Shown piece by piece: positions 10,514 through 23,570 of a DNA stretch of 64,000 nt. The stretch covers positions 419,066,557-419,130,556 of the forward strand of contig CM077115.1 of NCBI GenBank assembly GCA_039619475.1, in the 5' to 3' direction. Position numbers and translations under genes: made by a program. Each line of letters begins with the position of its first letter. Position 1 is the first letter of the stretch. The notes beneath the pieces were generated by a model, which searched no databases, had not been told where the DNA came from, and worked only from the letters and a program-made list of their open reading frames with translations. The DNA is from Icerya purchasi (lineage: Eukaryota > Arthropoda > Insecta > Hemiptera > Monophlebidae).

Positions 10514-11082
10514 GTGCGATATTCAGTGTACAATCATGCCTCAAATTATGTTTAAATAAGGTGCTTTTAAAGCGACACATCTTACACCGTTCCCTAACTT
10601 GGATCTTCCCGATTACGTTGAATTTATCGTTTAAATAACGTGAGATTTGTCCCGTAGAGTGGCATGGTTGCATTGAGGGTTGACTTCGCACTGAGCTTTT
10701 CTCCCGAACATAGGGTTCTATCTCGGGAATCACAAATGCACCCGATTTCCTTATTGTTCTTAAATGTTCGCTGATATATTCAATTTTAGCTGGAAAGTGT
10801 TTTGTTACCTTCTTAAACATTTTATTTATCTTTATTTTTTTATTCAAATTTGGAAAATAATTCAAAAGTTGTTCGTACCTCGGATGTACATACACACCGA
10901 TTCCTTTTGAAAGTTCAAGAGACAAAAGTGTTTGAATGCTGCTTGTAAGTTCAAGTCACGGCTGCGCCTTTATTGCCAGAAATCACAAATGTTATAAATA
11001 CTCTCGCCAGAAAATTCCTTAATCAGCTTATACTTGTAAATTGTGAATTAATAAAAAAAACAAACAAAAAAAAACCTCATAT

Positions 11083-11494
11083 ATGTGTACGTGCATCTAA
11101 CTAGAGTCCCATTTTGTTGAAATTATTTACGGAGATACAGCGATTTTTCGGATGCTAGGTGAGACATGTTGATTTTAGGATTTTTAGCGTTTCTGATAGG
11201 GTGAACATTGTTCCTTGTCAATGCCATAAACCGTAATGTGATCCGACCTCGCGTTCGTGTTCTATGGCCAAAAACCTAAATGCGCCTCGCGCCTGGTTGC
11301 TATGCAAAACTTTAAACTCGTTTTTCTCAAAAGTATGTTTTTTCAAATTTCAACTTCAAACGCGAATATTTCGGCGAGTTTTGTACTTAGAAGGCTCCGT
11401 GTGGTCTCAATCGATCAGAAATTTTGTCTAGTACATCATACTGGAATTAACTCCATACCGACAAAGTAGGACCTAGTTAGATGCACGTACACAT
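11083..11494. mobile_element. MITE with perfect inverted ends
   Basis: A 21-base sequence at 11083-11103 (ATGTGTACGTGCATC...) is perfectly inverted at 11474-11494. The symmetry continues inward less exactly (GAGTCCCATTTTGTT against GGTCCTACTTTGTC in reverse). The roughly 370-base interior is moderately GC-rich with no transposase. It may be a Tc1/mariner-type MITE inserted at TA within the palindromic arm; the family is uncertain. Confidence 0.55.
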
Positions 11495-14155
11495 AATAAT
11501 ATGTGTATGTTTAACTATTTAAAATAAAAGTAGTAGAAGAGCTCATGTTTAATAAACATTTCTTAAGAAAAAAAGAAACCCTTTTTTTTTTCTTCCGCAA
11601 ATTGCGAAATGTATTAGATATTTGAAATGTTGCGAATGCTTATATTTTAAACATTTCTCGGGTCCGAAAGTAATTTCATTTTAATTCATTTTTAAGTGTC
11701 GCCCACTAAAATTTTTCTAAACGCGATAAATTTTTCGAATAAAAGTTACAAAGTCGAGAATAGCAATAGCTTTAGGAGTTTTATGATCGCTGTTAGTGTT
11801 CTGTTCTATAGCGTTTACGTTGATAAAAGCGTTTATTATTTCAACGAATTCGTAGAGTTCTTTTTGTTTTCTTTTCTCTTTCTTCCTTCTATTCGGTTGT
11901 TGAGTTTTCGCGGTGTGGCAGGAGGTTAACATCGTACATGGACGTAGATGACGATGGGGGGAAAGTCACTTTAAGTGAAACAGGTAACAGTTGATAGGGC
12001 ACCGAGGTAAGTAATTTTACAACTGCTATTAGCGACAACGACAGCGAAAGCAACATCTCACATATGGCTCAATTAAGTAAGTCTAAAGAATCCATATCCT
12101 GCTATAACAATAATAATAGAAAACAGTAATCTTGATAAGGGAAACAATGAAGCCGGTAGTTATAACAATTGTAGTGGTTATCATAATAATATTTCTAATT
12201 ATTTTTCCATCGAACATCTCGGTACTTAGAGAATCTCGTAATTATTTTTTTAATTTTTACCCTATTAATACAAATCCAATTCATAGTGATAAAGGCTTTA
12301 AAGTTTTTATTGAAAAATACCATCAACCAAACTGAAACAGGCTAGCTATTAAAAATCGCTGAAATATTAAAAAGGAATAATATACGGGAGGATATTATTG
12401 AAATTAGGAAAGTGGGCCGGAATGGAGTGATTATTTTTCTTGCTTTCTTACGAGCGGGTATAGGGCCTATATTCCAGCGCATCTGGTTTCATGATTCGGT
12501 GTCCTCTCAAGGCCACTATATCGAGTATTCCGAGATCAAATTAAGGAAGTGATTGAAATCCGTCATGTAAATTATAATTTAACAAAATACTATCAACGCG
12601 CATTGTTCCAAAAATAGCAGAGCCGTTATTATATTGTGCTTTAAAAGGCAAAAGGTCAAATTTTAAAGAAGACGAAAGAGTTAAGCGACATTTGTGAGAA
12701 TACTATTAAATTTTTGTCGCAGTTGAAAGCGCTATTATGTTAACGTAAAGGGTGGTTCGACAAAATATAAAGTAAATGCAAATTAAGAATAATAAAAATT
12801 GAATTTATTATTTTTTTAAGCTTCCATTTGCGCTGCTATTTATGCGTAAAAAAGGATGTTATTCAAACCGATGATGAAATTTCAACCTGTAAAACCAGTC
12901 CTGGTGAACTGACGTTAACAATAAAACCAAATTTCTCGAGGCATTATTTAATTTGACAAATTCGTTTTTCGAAGACAATAAGCCGAAGTGAAATAATGAA
13001 AATCCGTAGAATAGTTAAAAAGGTGTTTCAACGTCTCAGAAATGAAACCGTTTCTATAAGAATTGCTACACGGAATTTTTATGGTGACTTTTGCCGCGGA
13101 CCCAATGTCAGAAAATTTAAACTATGGATGAAGGAGAAAAACAATGACTCTTGGCTGAAATAATGAAATCGATAGTGACTTACGACAAAAAACTTACGCT
13201 AATTCCGTATGCGGGGAAAATTTTTAACGACGAAATATGAAGAAAAAAAAATGGAATATTTTCGAAAAACACACTTTTATGAATAGAACGCAGAATGCAG
13301 GATAGTTGAAATGAAACTTACGTTCAGAAGAAAATTTAGATCGATCATTGCCTAAATAGCCTTTAATTGTGCAATTATTACTTCGAAATTCCAACTGATA
13401 CGAGATACTGAATTTTATGGACCGTTATTTCAAATTACGACGAATTGCTACGCAAATTGTATATATTCGTATTTTATGGGCGAAATAAGTAGTTGTAACA
13501 GACTATAGGAAGCATTAATTTCAATGCGAAGCGATGGAAGCCCGGTTTTGTTCTGGTTTTCACCGGTAGAGAGACTGATTTTCGAGAAAGGGATTTTAGT
13601 GTATAATTTACCAGTTTTGGTGTAATTTAGCCATAAAACTGTGCGAGTTTTCGTAAGTAAAGTGAGGAAAATAGAAGGAAGGAGGGGTAAAATACACTCG
13701 AGGTAAATAAAAATATAATTGTAAAAATTGAAATAAAACGTTTACCGTGGTAAACAAGGTAAAAACTTACAATAAAATGATGATTACGGCCAAAATATAT
13801 ACTCTAGACAGCATTTTATTCCTTTTTCGCGCGAATAAAAGAAAAACTGCGTTCTTTATTAGTTTGATAATAAATTTTATTAACTCGTTGCAAAGAATAA
13901 TTTTACGGGGGATAAATTAATTTTTAAAAAATAGCAGATGAAAAGGAGAGAGGAACTAGAATAGAATAAGCAAAATATTAAATATGTAGTGACCGGGGAG
14001 ATTGCTAGTGCAACCAACCAGCAACAGGTTTAAGTTCAGTCGTTGATTTTATATTTTTCAACAAAGATGTCCGTTTGTGGTCTTTAGTTAATTGAAACTC
14101 TTGATTTTCGTCAAATTACGACCGACAAAGATCGCAGAGAACCGAGAATTCAAAT
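11495..14155. other. No gene seen
   Basis: A+T-rich intronic sequence with many short open frames, all of chance type. No splice-flanked exon, RNA gene or clear repeat was recognised. Confidence 0.45.
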
Positions 14156-14159
14156 TGAG

Positions 14160-14584
14160 TTGTTGATGCCTTGGTTTTATTCTATTCCTGCCTGTCATCG
14201 TTCTACCGTTGTTTCCTTAATTATACTCAGGATCAAGTATTCTCTACCCCCTTCTTCTCGCTTTCGATTCGCTTGTCCCTTTCTCCCTTCTGCTCTCTTC
14301 ATGCTTCTGAGCCTCCTTGTATTTGTGATTCAAATCATATCCTTTTCGAAAGTTCTTCTGCACTCCTCAACGAACGCTCCCTTCTATACGTCCAACTTTT
14401 AGCTTTGGATCTTCCTACTCTCTTTCTACGCTACCTATATCCTTTCCTTCCCGTTTCCTTTAGTCTGCTGCTGTCCTTCGTAAGTTCCATTTCTAATCGC
14501 CTGGCTATTTAGTTCTATCTATTGAATTATCATGTCGTTGGGTCAATGCCGCTGGCGCGCCCAGGGTAGCCAAAAAAAAAAAAA
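14160..14584 (+). pseudogene. LINE 3' end: post-RNase H zinc-finger region, 3' UTR and poly(A)
   Basis: The plus-strand frame over 14171-14512 gives PPCICDSNHILFESSSALL, which resembles the C..C....H.LFEC zinc-finger region that follows RNase H in I/R1-group LINEs. It then reads RSLLYVQLLALDLP and stops. A short 3' UTR (14513-14571) with GCCGCTGGCGCGCCCAGGGT leads to an A-run at 14572-14584, the likely retroposition tail. The copy is therefore 5'-truncated. It appears to be the same family as the RNase H fragments at 21.9-22.5 and 47.6-48.3 kb. Confidence 0.65.
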
Positions 14585-16320
14585 TCTTTACTGTTCATTA
14601 GAACATAAAAGAAAATACGAATCATTTATATTCGAAGTCCAGAGTAGCATTCGAGTAAGTTTACGGATAATTTATGAAATAAGTGAATTAGATAAGGAAG
14701 ATGGAACACGATAAAGGAAAAATAACAGACCATGTAGCAAGGAAAGCAATGGGGAATCTTCCGGATACTCAGTTGACTCTTTGATAAGTATTTCGTCAAG
14801 GAAGGTACAAATTTACAATTGAAACCGTTGAAAGCAGCTTTATAACATACAGGTAGCTATATAGTGATGAATAATTGTAAGTACTAATCGCATAAAAACA
14901 TTACATTGTGAATTATTTTTTAATAATGATATTTATTTGTTGATTTTTTTTTGTTTTTCGAAATATTTGTATATGCAGTTTAGTAACTACGCCGTGTTAT
15001 TAGCGGTGTTCCGTGAAAAGGTAGATTTCATTAGAATATTTTATAAATTTCAAGTAAAGGAAAATTATCAAACAATTCGGTAACAGAAGTTTCGAGATAC
15101 TTTCTACGCCGGAAATATGTATTATTTACATTCAAAGCTTAAATACTCGCCGGTTATTGTGGTTTGCTGCTTTAGACTCTGTTTAAGGTTTATTTTAGTT
15201 ATCACCCGAGTAACATGTCCAAAAAAAAAACGGAAGACTAAATAGAAGATTCAGTGGAAATTTAGAGTTCATTAAAAAGAAAAAAAGTATCAACAACGAT
15301 TTAACCAAGTATTAATATGCGGACATGGTCCAGTTATTTTTCACGTCTGTCTAAATATTTGTCTGTGCGTGCTGATCTCAAACGAAATAATTTTGTCCTG
15401 GTTTTCACTAATCACGAAAGAAGGCTTTATCGCGTAATTTGTATGTTTTTGATGTAATCTGGCCGGTTTATTATGAGGATTTTTGTGTCGATGAGAGGTA
15501 AAAACATTGATAAAATTGAAAAAAATTATTAAAATGTTTACTACGGTATATATACACATACATACATATATTTATTTATTAGGAACTATATAACGTAGAC
15601 ATAGTATTGAATTAGTGCATAATCGCAATTATTAGTTAAGTAAATTAGATTAAAAATAATTCTTCATAATATTCTTATACTATCTTTTTTAAATTTCCGA
15701 ATGAGATAAACAAAAATCGATTTTATTATAATATTTTAGAAATTTAAATCGCAGAGAGATCGTTAAACAATTCCTGCAACAGATCTTTCGGTAGTTACTA
15801 TCGGAAACAATTTTTATTTTTAAATCTTAAATCCTCGCGAAATATCTATTAATTTAATTTTAATTATGTTAGTAACATTTATTTGGAATAATATTTTTAC
15901 GAAATAGCAAACAAACAAAAGTGATAAATAGAAATATATTTATCCTCAAAAATGTTTCTAGGCGAAGTTTATTTTCAGCTGAAAAAATAAAAATCACAAA
16001 ATGAATGCAGAACTGAATATATGCCTTGCGAACAAATTATAAACATTTAAAACGCGAACATAGGAAATGCATGTTGCGAACAAAAAAAACAAAATCATGC
16101 TGAAAATTTTTAAGCATACCGTATTTATAAAGGAAAAATTTTGAGCAAAAAAGGGCAGTATGTCATATTTATTTCTAGTAAACAGGTACAAATACTACAT
16201 TAGTAGTAATATATCCGTAAAGGAAATAAATCTTTAGTGAAAATGTAGAATTCACTTAAAGGGAGAAAAAAAAGTGAAGATACATACGTGTAAAGTGCAA
16301 GATATATGTCTATCTATTAA
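14585..16320. other. No gene seen
   Basis: A+T-rich intronic sequence; nothing supported. Confidence 0.45.
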
Positions 16321-16662
16321 TTACAACGTAATTCTTAGGCTACCCCCTATTCGAAAAAATGTCCCAATTTTATGTAACGCTAAATGTCTAAATTTTATGT
16401 AACGCTAAATGTCCCAATTTTATGTAATGCTAAATGTCCCAAAAAAATGTCCCAAAAAATGTCCTAATTTTATGTAACGTTTGTTATATTTTATAGATTT
16501 TTTGTTATTGTTATTTAAAAAATGTCACAATTTTATGTAACGAAAAATGTAATGAAACAATATCTTAATTTTATGTAATGAAAGTTAAATGTTAGGATAG
16601 GATTTTTGTGATTATGTTTTGTTTTCCTTTTTGTGTTGATGCCAGTAAGAATTACGTTGTAA
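16321..16662. mobile_element. MITE with internal minisatellite
   Basis: Perfect 17-base terminal inverted repeats TTACAACGTAATTCTTA (16321-16337 and, inverted, 16646-16662) bound a 342-base element. Its inside is filled with the minisatellite listed next. A single end of the same kind (TTACAACGTAATTTTAG) occurs at 25157-25173. No coding frame. Confidence 0.6.
16359..16600. repeat. Minisatellite, about 25-27-base unit
   Basis: At least six tandem copies, decaying rightward, of AATGTCCCAATTTTATGTAA plus CGCTA. Some units have lost the middle part (AATGTCCCAAAAA). Confidence 0.75.
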
Positions 16663-16767
16663 ATTTTGATCATTTTATACAAAGTATAGAAGAGAAAGAG
16701 ACATAAATAAAAGCAAGAGGGGTCAAGGGGCACAGCCCTTTGCGAGGCCAAAATGGCCGAGTTATTT

Positions 16768-16790
16768 TATATATATATATATATATATAG

Positions 16791-16835
<45 letters not shown>

Positions 16836-16851
16836 TATACATATATATGTA

Positions 16852-16895
<44 letters not shown>

Positions 16896-16915
16896 CATAT
16901 ATAACATGCAAATTT
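16768..16915. repeat. Interrupted (TA)n microsatellite
   Basis: Three TA blocks separated by TATATAGTATATACATA, which occurs twice, then TATGTATG units. Confidence 0.9.
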
Positions 16916-17274
16916 TATGCGCGTTGGCCAAGATGGTTTCGTAGACTACAGTACATGTACTTGTTGTGTATTTGAAAATGAGTTTGCTATGTTTTTCTAT
17001 CTACTATTAAATCCTATTCAAAGTATATAAAAATTTTTTGACTGAAGAGGGCGTTGAAGAATTGGAACAGTTATTAAATACATCGTTTCTCATTACAAAC
17101 TGTGCATTTATTATCTTCCGAAATTCTCATTTTATGTAAATAAAGTCGCATTCAAAAGATTCATCTGAAATTCTTTCTTCATTATATAGTATTTCTTTTC
17201 CTTTTTATCCATTCATTGTTCTATTTTTGATGTACATATTTATTGATAATACTTTTTATCTTTTTAGTACAATT

Positions 17275-17315
<41 letters not shown>

Positions 17316-18934
17316 TTCCGATTTATCTTCTGTAATTTAAAGCATCGTGTTGGTATACGCGGTTTGAGGTAAAACATTTGCAACTGGTGCGGTTTGTGCT
17401 GTGCATCTTGGTTTGAAATAATAGTAATTTTCAGTGTATATACCAATGGAATAATACGTTTAACGCTAAACATAAATGTTCATTACCAATTATAAGGAAC
17501 CAGACTGAAACATATTCCGTAGTATAATGTGTTCGGTTTTGGCCTATCATTAGCGAAAAGGAGTGCAAAAATGAAAAAACATAACGCGAGTAGCGTGTTC
17601 ACATACATTTTTGAACAACAGGAAGAGAAATTGAGAACTTGCGCAAATATATACTTTTTAAAGCTTTCAAAAACTGTGCCGGTACGTTGTCTTTTAAACC
17701 TTTTCTTTAAAACTACAGGTAGACATTGGTATGAAAATGGTAAACATTCTACAGTACTTGAGCATCGCATGCACAGAGCGCCAGAAAAAAGGTACGCACC
17801 AGAGGAAGATTTAAATTAGCGATTAAAAAAACGATTACAGATTTTTTGCACATTTTCGGCGATTTCGCGATCACCGAAAAGATATTATATGCGAAACATT
17901 GTTGTATGTTGTCTTTGCGGTAGAATTCATTTATTTACTTGCTCTACAATTATTGTGTTCGGTCATATCCGATTACTTGTTGTCTTGCTTTACCGATAGT
18001 TCACCTACAGTTTTGAGGGTTCAAATCGAAAACCATAAATACAAATTTTAATTTATGACGCTCGCTAACATTATTGCGGTAACTGAGTAAATCGATAGCT
18101 GTGCTCGCCATCGCCAATTCGCACACAAATTAAAGGATGAGCTGGATAAATTCTGCTCGGTCATTGTCAACTGTTATGATACGGATGCACCTATTTTTGC
18201 TATTTTCATTGGTTGTTGCGTTGCATGCGGTTCACCGTAATTTCGTAAGCTTTCATTCAATTTAAAATGTTTTTGAACGCAAAATGACTAATTACTTAAT
18301 TCTACTTTTCATTGCGAGCCAAAATTGTATTATACGAGACGTCTTTAAAACGGACGTTTATAAAATAACAATATGATAACCGTGACCCTTAACAATTAGA
18401 CGCGTAGAGTTACTTTTTTTGACCCCATGCACCATATTTCTCTTATGGCACATAGACTAGATTAGTTTTGGAGCTGAGACAACAGCTGAACCAACAACAT
18501 CGCACTTACAGCAGGGAGGTCAATGATTGAGCACAGTCATGTGACAACTTGCAGGAGCTGCGTTTAAACTAGTTAGAACTCTGAGTTGCTCTTTTAGGAG
18601 CGCGAGTTTGTTTTTAAACTTTTATCAAACTACCTAGTGGTTTTATTCAGCAACTTCATCGGCTTTATGCCATTTGCGTTAGGACAGACACGAATTATCA
18701 AGATTATTCGACATCGGTATAAAGCGCTGCTCATCTCACTGTTCTTTAATTTTCAAACAAAAAATTATACGGATTTTCTACTATCCGTTTTGTATGTATA
18801 CCGCACGTGGCATGCCAGTCCAGGGGTACTCCGAAAAGCCGTAAAACAACGCTTGTGATGCGTATAGCTCGCTATTTCCAGCTGACTAAATTGCATTTCG
18901 ATTCTTTTACCCGTTAGAGAAGATACAAGTACTT
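16916..18934. other. No gene seen
   Basis: A+T-rich sequence with a (TA)n tract at 17279-17310. Overlapping open frames on both strands at 17483-17819 have no recognisable domain and look like chance. Confidence 0.45.
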
Positions 18935-19290
18935 TGCTCGCACAAACTTTTAATACGTAATTTGTGCAATGATCAATGTCGCGAAATATTCATCTCCCTT
19001 ATGCGATTGCACAAGGTAAACAGCGTCCATCGTATATAACAATCATCGTAGAGTAAACAGGTGTTGAATAGAATATTACTTATTTTGCGCCACGTGGCGT
19101 ACCTATTTTGTAATGATCTGATACCATCAGTGTTAAAATGCTCTCTGTTGATGTTGTTGACGTAAATTTCCAATTCGTATTTTTTTCTAGTAGCGATTAA
19201 TGTGAAAAAAAGCAAAATGATCCTGTTGTAAATAATTTGAGAGCGACATTTTATGATCTGAAATATGAATACTCGTAAAATGTGAGGAGA
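18935..19290 (+). repeat. Unnamed dispersed repeat, copy 1
   Basis: About 350 bases align, in the same orientation, with 31456-31770. Shared blocks include CTTTTAATACGTAATTTGTG, CGAAATATTCATCTCCCTTA, GCGATTGCACAAGGTAAAC, TGATCTGATACCATCAGTGT and GAATACTCGTAA. A 107-codon minus-strand frame here is broken in the other copy, so coding is not supported. The element class is unknown. Confidence 0.6.
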
Positions 19291-20449
19291 TGGCAAAATT
19301 AGAGTCTGCAGCTAATGGCTTAAAGGACCGTATAAATGAAATGCTCCACTCGGTAGCGCCTAAACAACTTCGTGGCTAAAGGGCTTGCGCCTTAAAAATC
19401 GCCTCTAAAAGCAGTACAGCCACTAAGCAAGTGGGTTTTTCCATCATTAGTGTTGTTCAAAACGGAGTACGTTTTGTTTGTTTTTGTTGTTGTTTTTTTT
19501 TTTGAGTACGTCAGCCAGAGACCTACACCCAGAGACGAAAAAAAAAAAAAAGGGAAAGCGCCGACAGTTAAATTTCTGTTCGATCAGGTATTGACAGTAT
19601 AATGGAACCAAGAGCCGAAATAACGGATATGGTAAGGGGAAAAACAGAATATAAGGCTCGCGTGTAAGGAACTCGAGTTTTAGCAGCTGAGAATACAAAA
19701 AACACACTCGATAGAAAGGGATATAAACATTAAGATTATAATATATATGCATCATTCGAATGGAGAGGGCAATTTGGATAGCAGGCAAGAGAAAAAAAAA
19801 AGGAAACGGAAAAGAAGATTAAAACGTAGACGAATAATAGAAATGACAACAGAAAATGGAAGCCAAGGAATTGAAGATAAAAGGAGAAACGTTCATTGTG
19901 GAAGGAGGAAATAACCGATATTGAAATCTAAGATGGAATTTTTTACACAAAGACGCGAGATTAGAGGATGATAGTTAATAGAATAATAAAGTTATAATAA
20001 AAACGAGCATTTAAATGGAAAATTCTAGATAAAAGTCTTAAAGATTGGTCTCCCATCTTCTATACGAGAAAACAGAAAGGAAAATAAAGGCGGGTATTGC
20101 AATCGGAAGGAGATCTGAGTTACCACTAATAATGACCAACAGTGAAGATGAATATTATTAAGAAATGAATTTAAATACACGTATTCGATTTTAAGTTGAA
20201 AAATTTAAACAAGAAATATAGCGAACTATAGCGTGTAACATGCTATATGTAGAAAATTATCAATACTACAGGAGCAGTATGATCGAATTGTCTTCTTAGT
20301 ACAGATGCATTTGGTATATGTATGTATATCCTATTACGTTGGATTCACTCGAGGTAATATTCAGGTATTTTTAGTGATTGCGCGATTGCGGATATTGAAA
20401 GATGGTTTGAGGTAAGCGAGATTGAATTACAGTGAGACCTTCTTGGCTA
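19291..20449. other. Purine-rich stretch, no gene seen
   Basis: From about 19540 to 20160 the plus strand is unusually rich in A and G. I could not match it to a known element or exon. Confidence 0.35.
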
Positions 20450-21720
20450 TTGTAAGAATAGGCACTTGAATGTAGTCGGCATTGAAAGCCTCCGTAACCG
20501 TTTAATTTTTTCGCCGGTCGGATGAGCACTTGCGAATTCGTTAGAACCGAAATAAAACGTTTGGGTCCCGGTAAAAGTAATTTAAATATTCCATACGCGC
20601 CTATTTCGAGTCCGAAATTCTCTCTTCGGCAATTCGAAAAGAAATTCGAAGCTTCCTGAAACTACCCAGGGTATTTTCAAAAATCAAACGGCGCCCACAC
20701 ATACATAAATGTGGCAGCAAACGGGCGACGGAAAACACGGATTTGCATCGCGGTATCTCGATCATTAAGCAACGGTTGAAATAAATTACATTTATTCGTT
20801 CATTTCCAACTCTTCATTTCGCATCCAAATAGGAAGAGAGCAGAGTTTGGAAAATTCTGGTCGCCCGAAGCGGCGACAATGTTTCCGTTGAATTTTTAGA
20901 CGCGCGCGTTTTCCCAGGACCAACTTCTGCAAGGATCATGTTCGCAACTTTTTCATAGTACGGCGAGGTAGAAAAAAGGAATTTATAATTCTTCCCGAGA
21001 GTTACTTCTGGGCGAGCCATTAAAAATGGAGCAACTGGAACTTTACACTTTACCGAAATCCGAAATGAAGGAATGCTTGTCGCCGCCAGGACGGGCGCGA
21101 CGATGTCGCGGGGCTGGTCTTTTTCGGTGCAAGTTTTACTTGATGAGAAGTGGGCCGACGGCAGGGGAGGGGGAGCTTTGTTGGCCGGTGCTTGCCGGAT
21201 GATAGTTAAAGTTCAGAGTTGCAACTGGCAAAAGCAAAATGCATTAGTGTAATTAGTTGCGTCGCAAACAGCCACTGAACGAGTTCGCTACGACGCGGCG
21301 TTGGCCGCCTCTCATTCATCAAACGTCAAAATTTTACAAGCGACTCCTGCGGCCATGTTGCGCTTTTAGCGACTTTTCCTTAATTATTTCTTCTCCTATT
21401 TATTCTTTCTTCCATTACTCTGATTGAGCCGTTGCTCTTCATTCGCTAATGTTCCTCCCATCGACCTGTTTAAAATTATTCTGATTATCCGGTGAAATAA
21501 TTAATGCCCGAACCGCAACTGACTCGCAACTGCGAACGAACGACCGGATTTGCTGGAAAAAACCATCTTTCCATTCACCCGGCGATTCTGAGCGACCTTT
21601 CTCCTTAAACAGAACGAGTGTGCTTACCGAGTTCAGGTTTCGTTTCAGTTGTTTTCGATTACTGCGTCGCATTTTTAATTTACCCTACTGTACATCGAGG
21701 AAATCCGAATACAGGAATAA
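20450..21720. other. GC-richer island in the intron
   Basis: Clearly richer in GC and CpG than its surroundings (for example CGCCGCCAGGACGGGCGCGA at about 21080). Short open frames on the minus strand (20814-21020, 21439-21672) lack a known domain. Candidate regulatory DNA or an unrecognised exon; not decided. Confidence 0.3.
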
Positions 21721-21889
21721 CAAGGAGAATAGCAGAGAGCTAGTCAAATCTTTCCGTCCGAAGAGCTGGACACATATTAACAAGGAGTGCTTAGAATCGC
21801 AATATACATTCCAGAGGTATATAGAGAAGTGAAAACGGACTATCGGAAAGAGCACTCTAAACGATGTTAAAATTTGTAGTCAAGCAAGA

Positions 21890-22505
21890 ATGTCCACAGT
21901 ACCGTCAGATCCTTATTTCCGTTTCGACCTCATTCACTTTTCCCGACATTAATCATTTTGAGTCTTCTCACCTTTCTTCCTTCTGCACTATCTTTACTGT
22001 CGAACTTACCTCCATTTTACGTTCTATTGTCTACATACATCTTCTCATCGATCCTTTTCCAACACTATTTGATTTTCTCCGACTCTGTGACTTGCAAGCT
22101 ATTTCCTCTTCTTTTTTCACTCGCTCCTGCTATTTGGTCACTCTTCGTATTCGATATCCCTTATCTTCATCTTCTCGTTCCCCATTCCATCCATGTTGAT
22201 TTGTTCTGGGTAGTCATGTGGGCATTGAGGAGGATGGCCGATTCCTTAGCTACAGTTGCTTTATCCTCCTGCTTATATTTCAATAAAATGCCCGCTTCCA
22301 ACCTGCTACACACCTCTGTGGTTAAAATTTCGTACTATATTCCGGTTAAACATTTACGCTTCTTTCTTCTCTAACAATCGTTTCTTTCATTCGCCGTCCA
22401 TCCAGCCAAATCTTCCCAACCACACTTGGTTTTATGACTTTTTCTACGAAATTCTCCGTTGTAATATTTATTATTCGTGTTTCTTCATTCTGGCTATTTC
22501 TGACC
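21890..22505 (+). pseudogene. LINE RNase H domain remnant (C-terminal half)
   Basis: Read on the plus strand across frames, LIFSDSVTCKL (near 22050-22110) matches the .CSDS. strand of LINE RNase H. At 22199-22270 come SHVGIEEDG and MADSLATVALSS, the HVGI.GNE.AD.LA active-site helix with its conserved H and D. The two halves are in different frames, so it is dead. The reading then continues YFNKMPASNLLHTSVVKI, as in the region after RNase H. RNase H places it in the I/R1/LOA-type group. Confidence 0.65.
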
Positions 22506-22509
22506 AAAT

Positions 22510-23570
22510 TAGATTTGTGTAGCAGAAAAATTTACCAGCTAATTGTAAGTTACACAAGTCGTTAATGTAAATGAGAAATAATGAAGGACCGAGTACACTC
22601 TACTTTGGGGTATCCCGTGACATTGAGATAATTGGTCATCGAAATACATTGTTAATTTTTGTAACATATGATCTATTAGTTAAGTATGCGTATTAAACCA
22701 ATTGTTTATAGAACTCCGAAATCCACAGTGATTTACTTAACACACTGTCAACAACATCAAAAGATTTCAAATATACTGTCGCCACAGAACGTCTTATTTC
22801 TAAATTCTCAGATATAAACGAGCAGTGACCAAAAATTGCATCATCAGTGCATCCCTCAGGGAGGAAGCCATATTGATTAACACTCTAACGTAACCAATTG
22901 TTTATTTTGAAAATTGGTATTATTATTCCCAATTTTAAAACTTCGGGGAATTTTCCAGTTTTGATTGACAGATTAAATAAGTATGTTAAAGGTCTAATAA
23001 AAAAGGATAAGTTTTCTTTTATCAAGCTGTTGGGGATATACCATCAGCTCTAAAGGAGGCTTTATTTGGCAGGGATAGAATGGCACGGTCTTTCTTTCTT
23101 CAGGAAGAAAATCGTAAAACCCAAATGAATATATGTATTAACTGCTTCAGAAGGTATAAGGACATGAAATAGATCGCATTCACTTAACATAATTTTAACA
23201 GCGTCCGCAAAGTAGTTATTAAAATGGATGCAATTTTTTCGCTTCCAGTTACATTTATTTTTGAACCATTAAAGGTTCTTTTCTGGTTCCTAGAACATTT
23301 TTGATGACCACCCAGTATTTCTCTTCAGGACAGAACCACACAGTTATTTAGTAGTTTACCATAATAATTCATCTTAGCTTTTCTAGACTGTATTTGGATT
23401 TGTTTAGAGATATGCTTAAATTGAACTAGTAACAAGGAATTAGTCGGTAACTGTTTAGATAATTTGTAAAGTTTCTCTTTCTGTTGTGTCAATTCTACTA
23501 GCTTATTTGCAATCCAAGGGGATCTCTTTTTAAATGTTTTGTATTTCTGGATTGCTTAAGTATGGCACAA
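22510..23570 (-). pseudogene. Non-LTR reverse transcriptase remnant (Jockey/CR1-like)
   Basis: On the minus strand the linker appears first (KKRSPWIANKLVELTQQKEK and PTNSLLVQFKHISKQIQIQS within 23390-23560). Decayed RT blocks follow: SVNQYGFLPEGCTDDAIFG near 22850, then VVDSVLSKSL, then IYINDLCNLQLAGKFFCYTN at about 22510-22560, where the last four residues stand for the catalytic YADD. The fragment stops there, next to the plus-strand RNase H fragment. Many stops and shifts are present. Confidence 0.75.

Noticed and set aside
17483..17819. Overlapping 95- and 96-codon frames on opposite strands
   Set aside because: No domain, no splice signals and mirror-image openness; likely chance.
18000..18030. 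B-box-like GGTTCAAATC, possible tRNA or SINE
   Set aside because: No matching A-box or cloverleaf could be placed at the right distance.
18973..19296. 107-codon minus-strand frame
   Set aside because: It lies within a repeat whose second copy (31.5 kb) breaks the frame.
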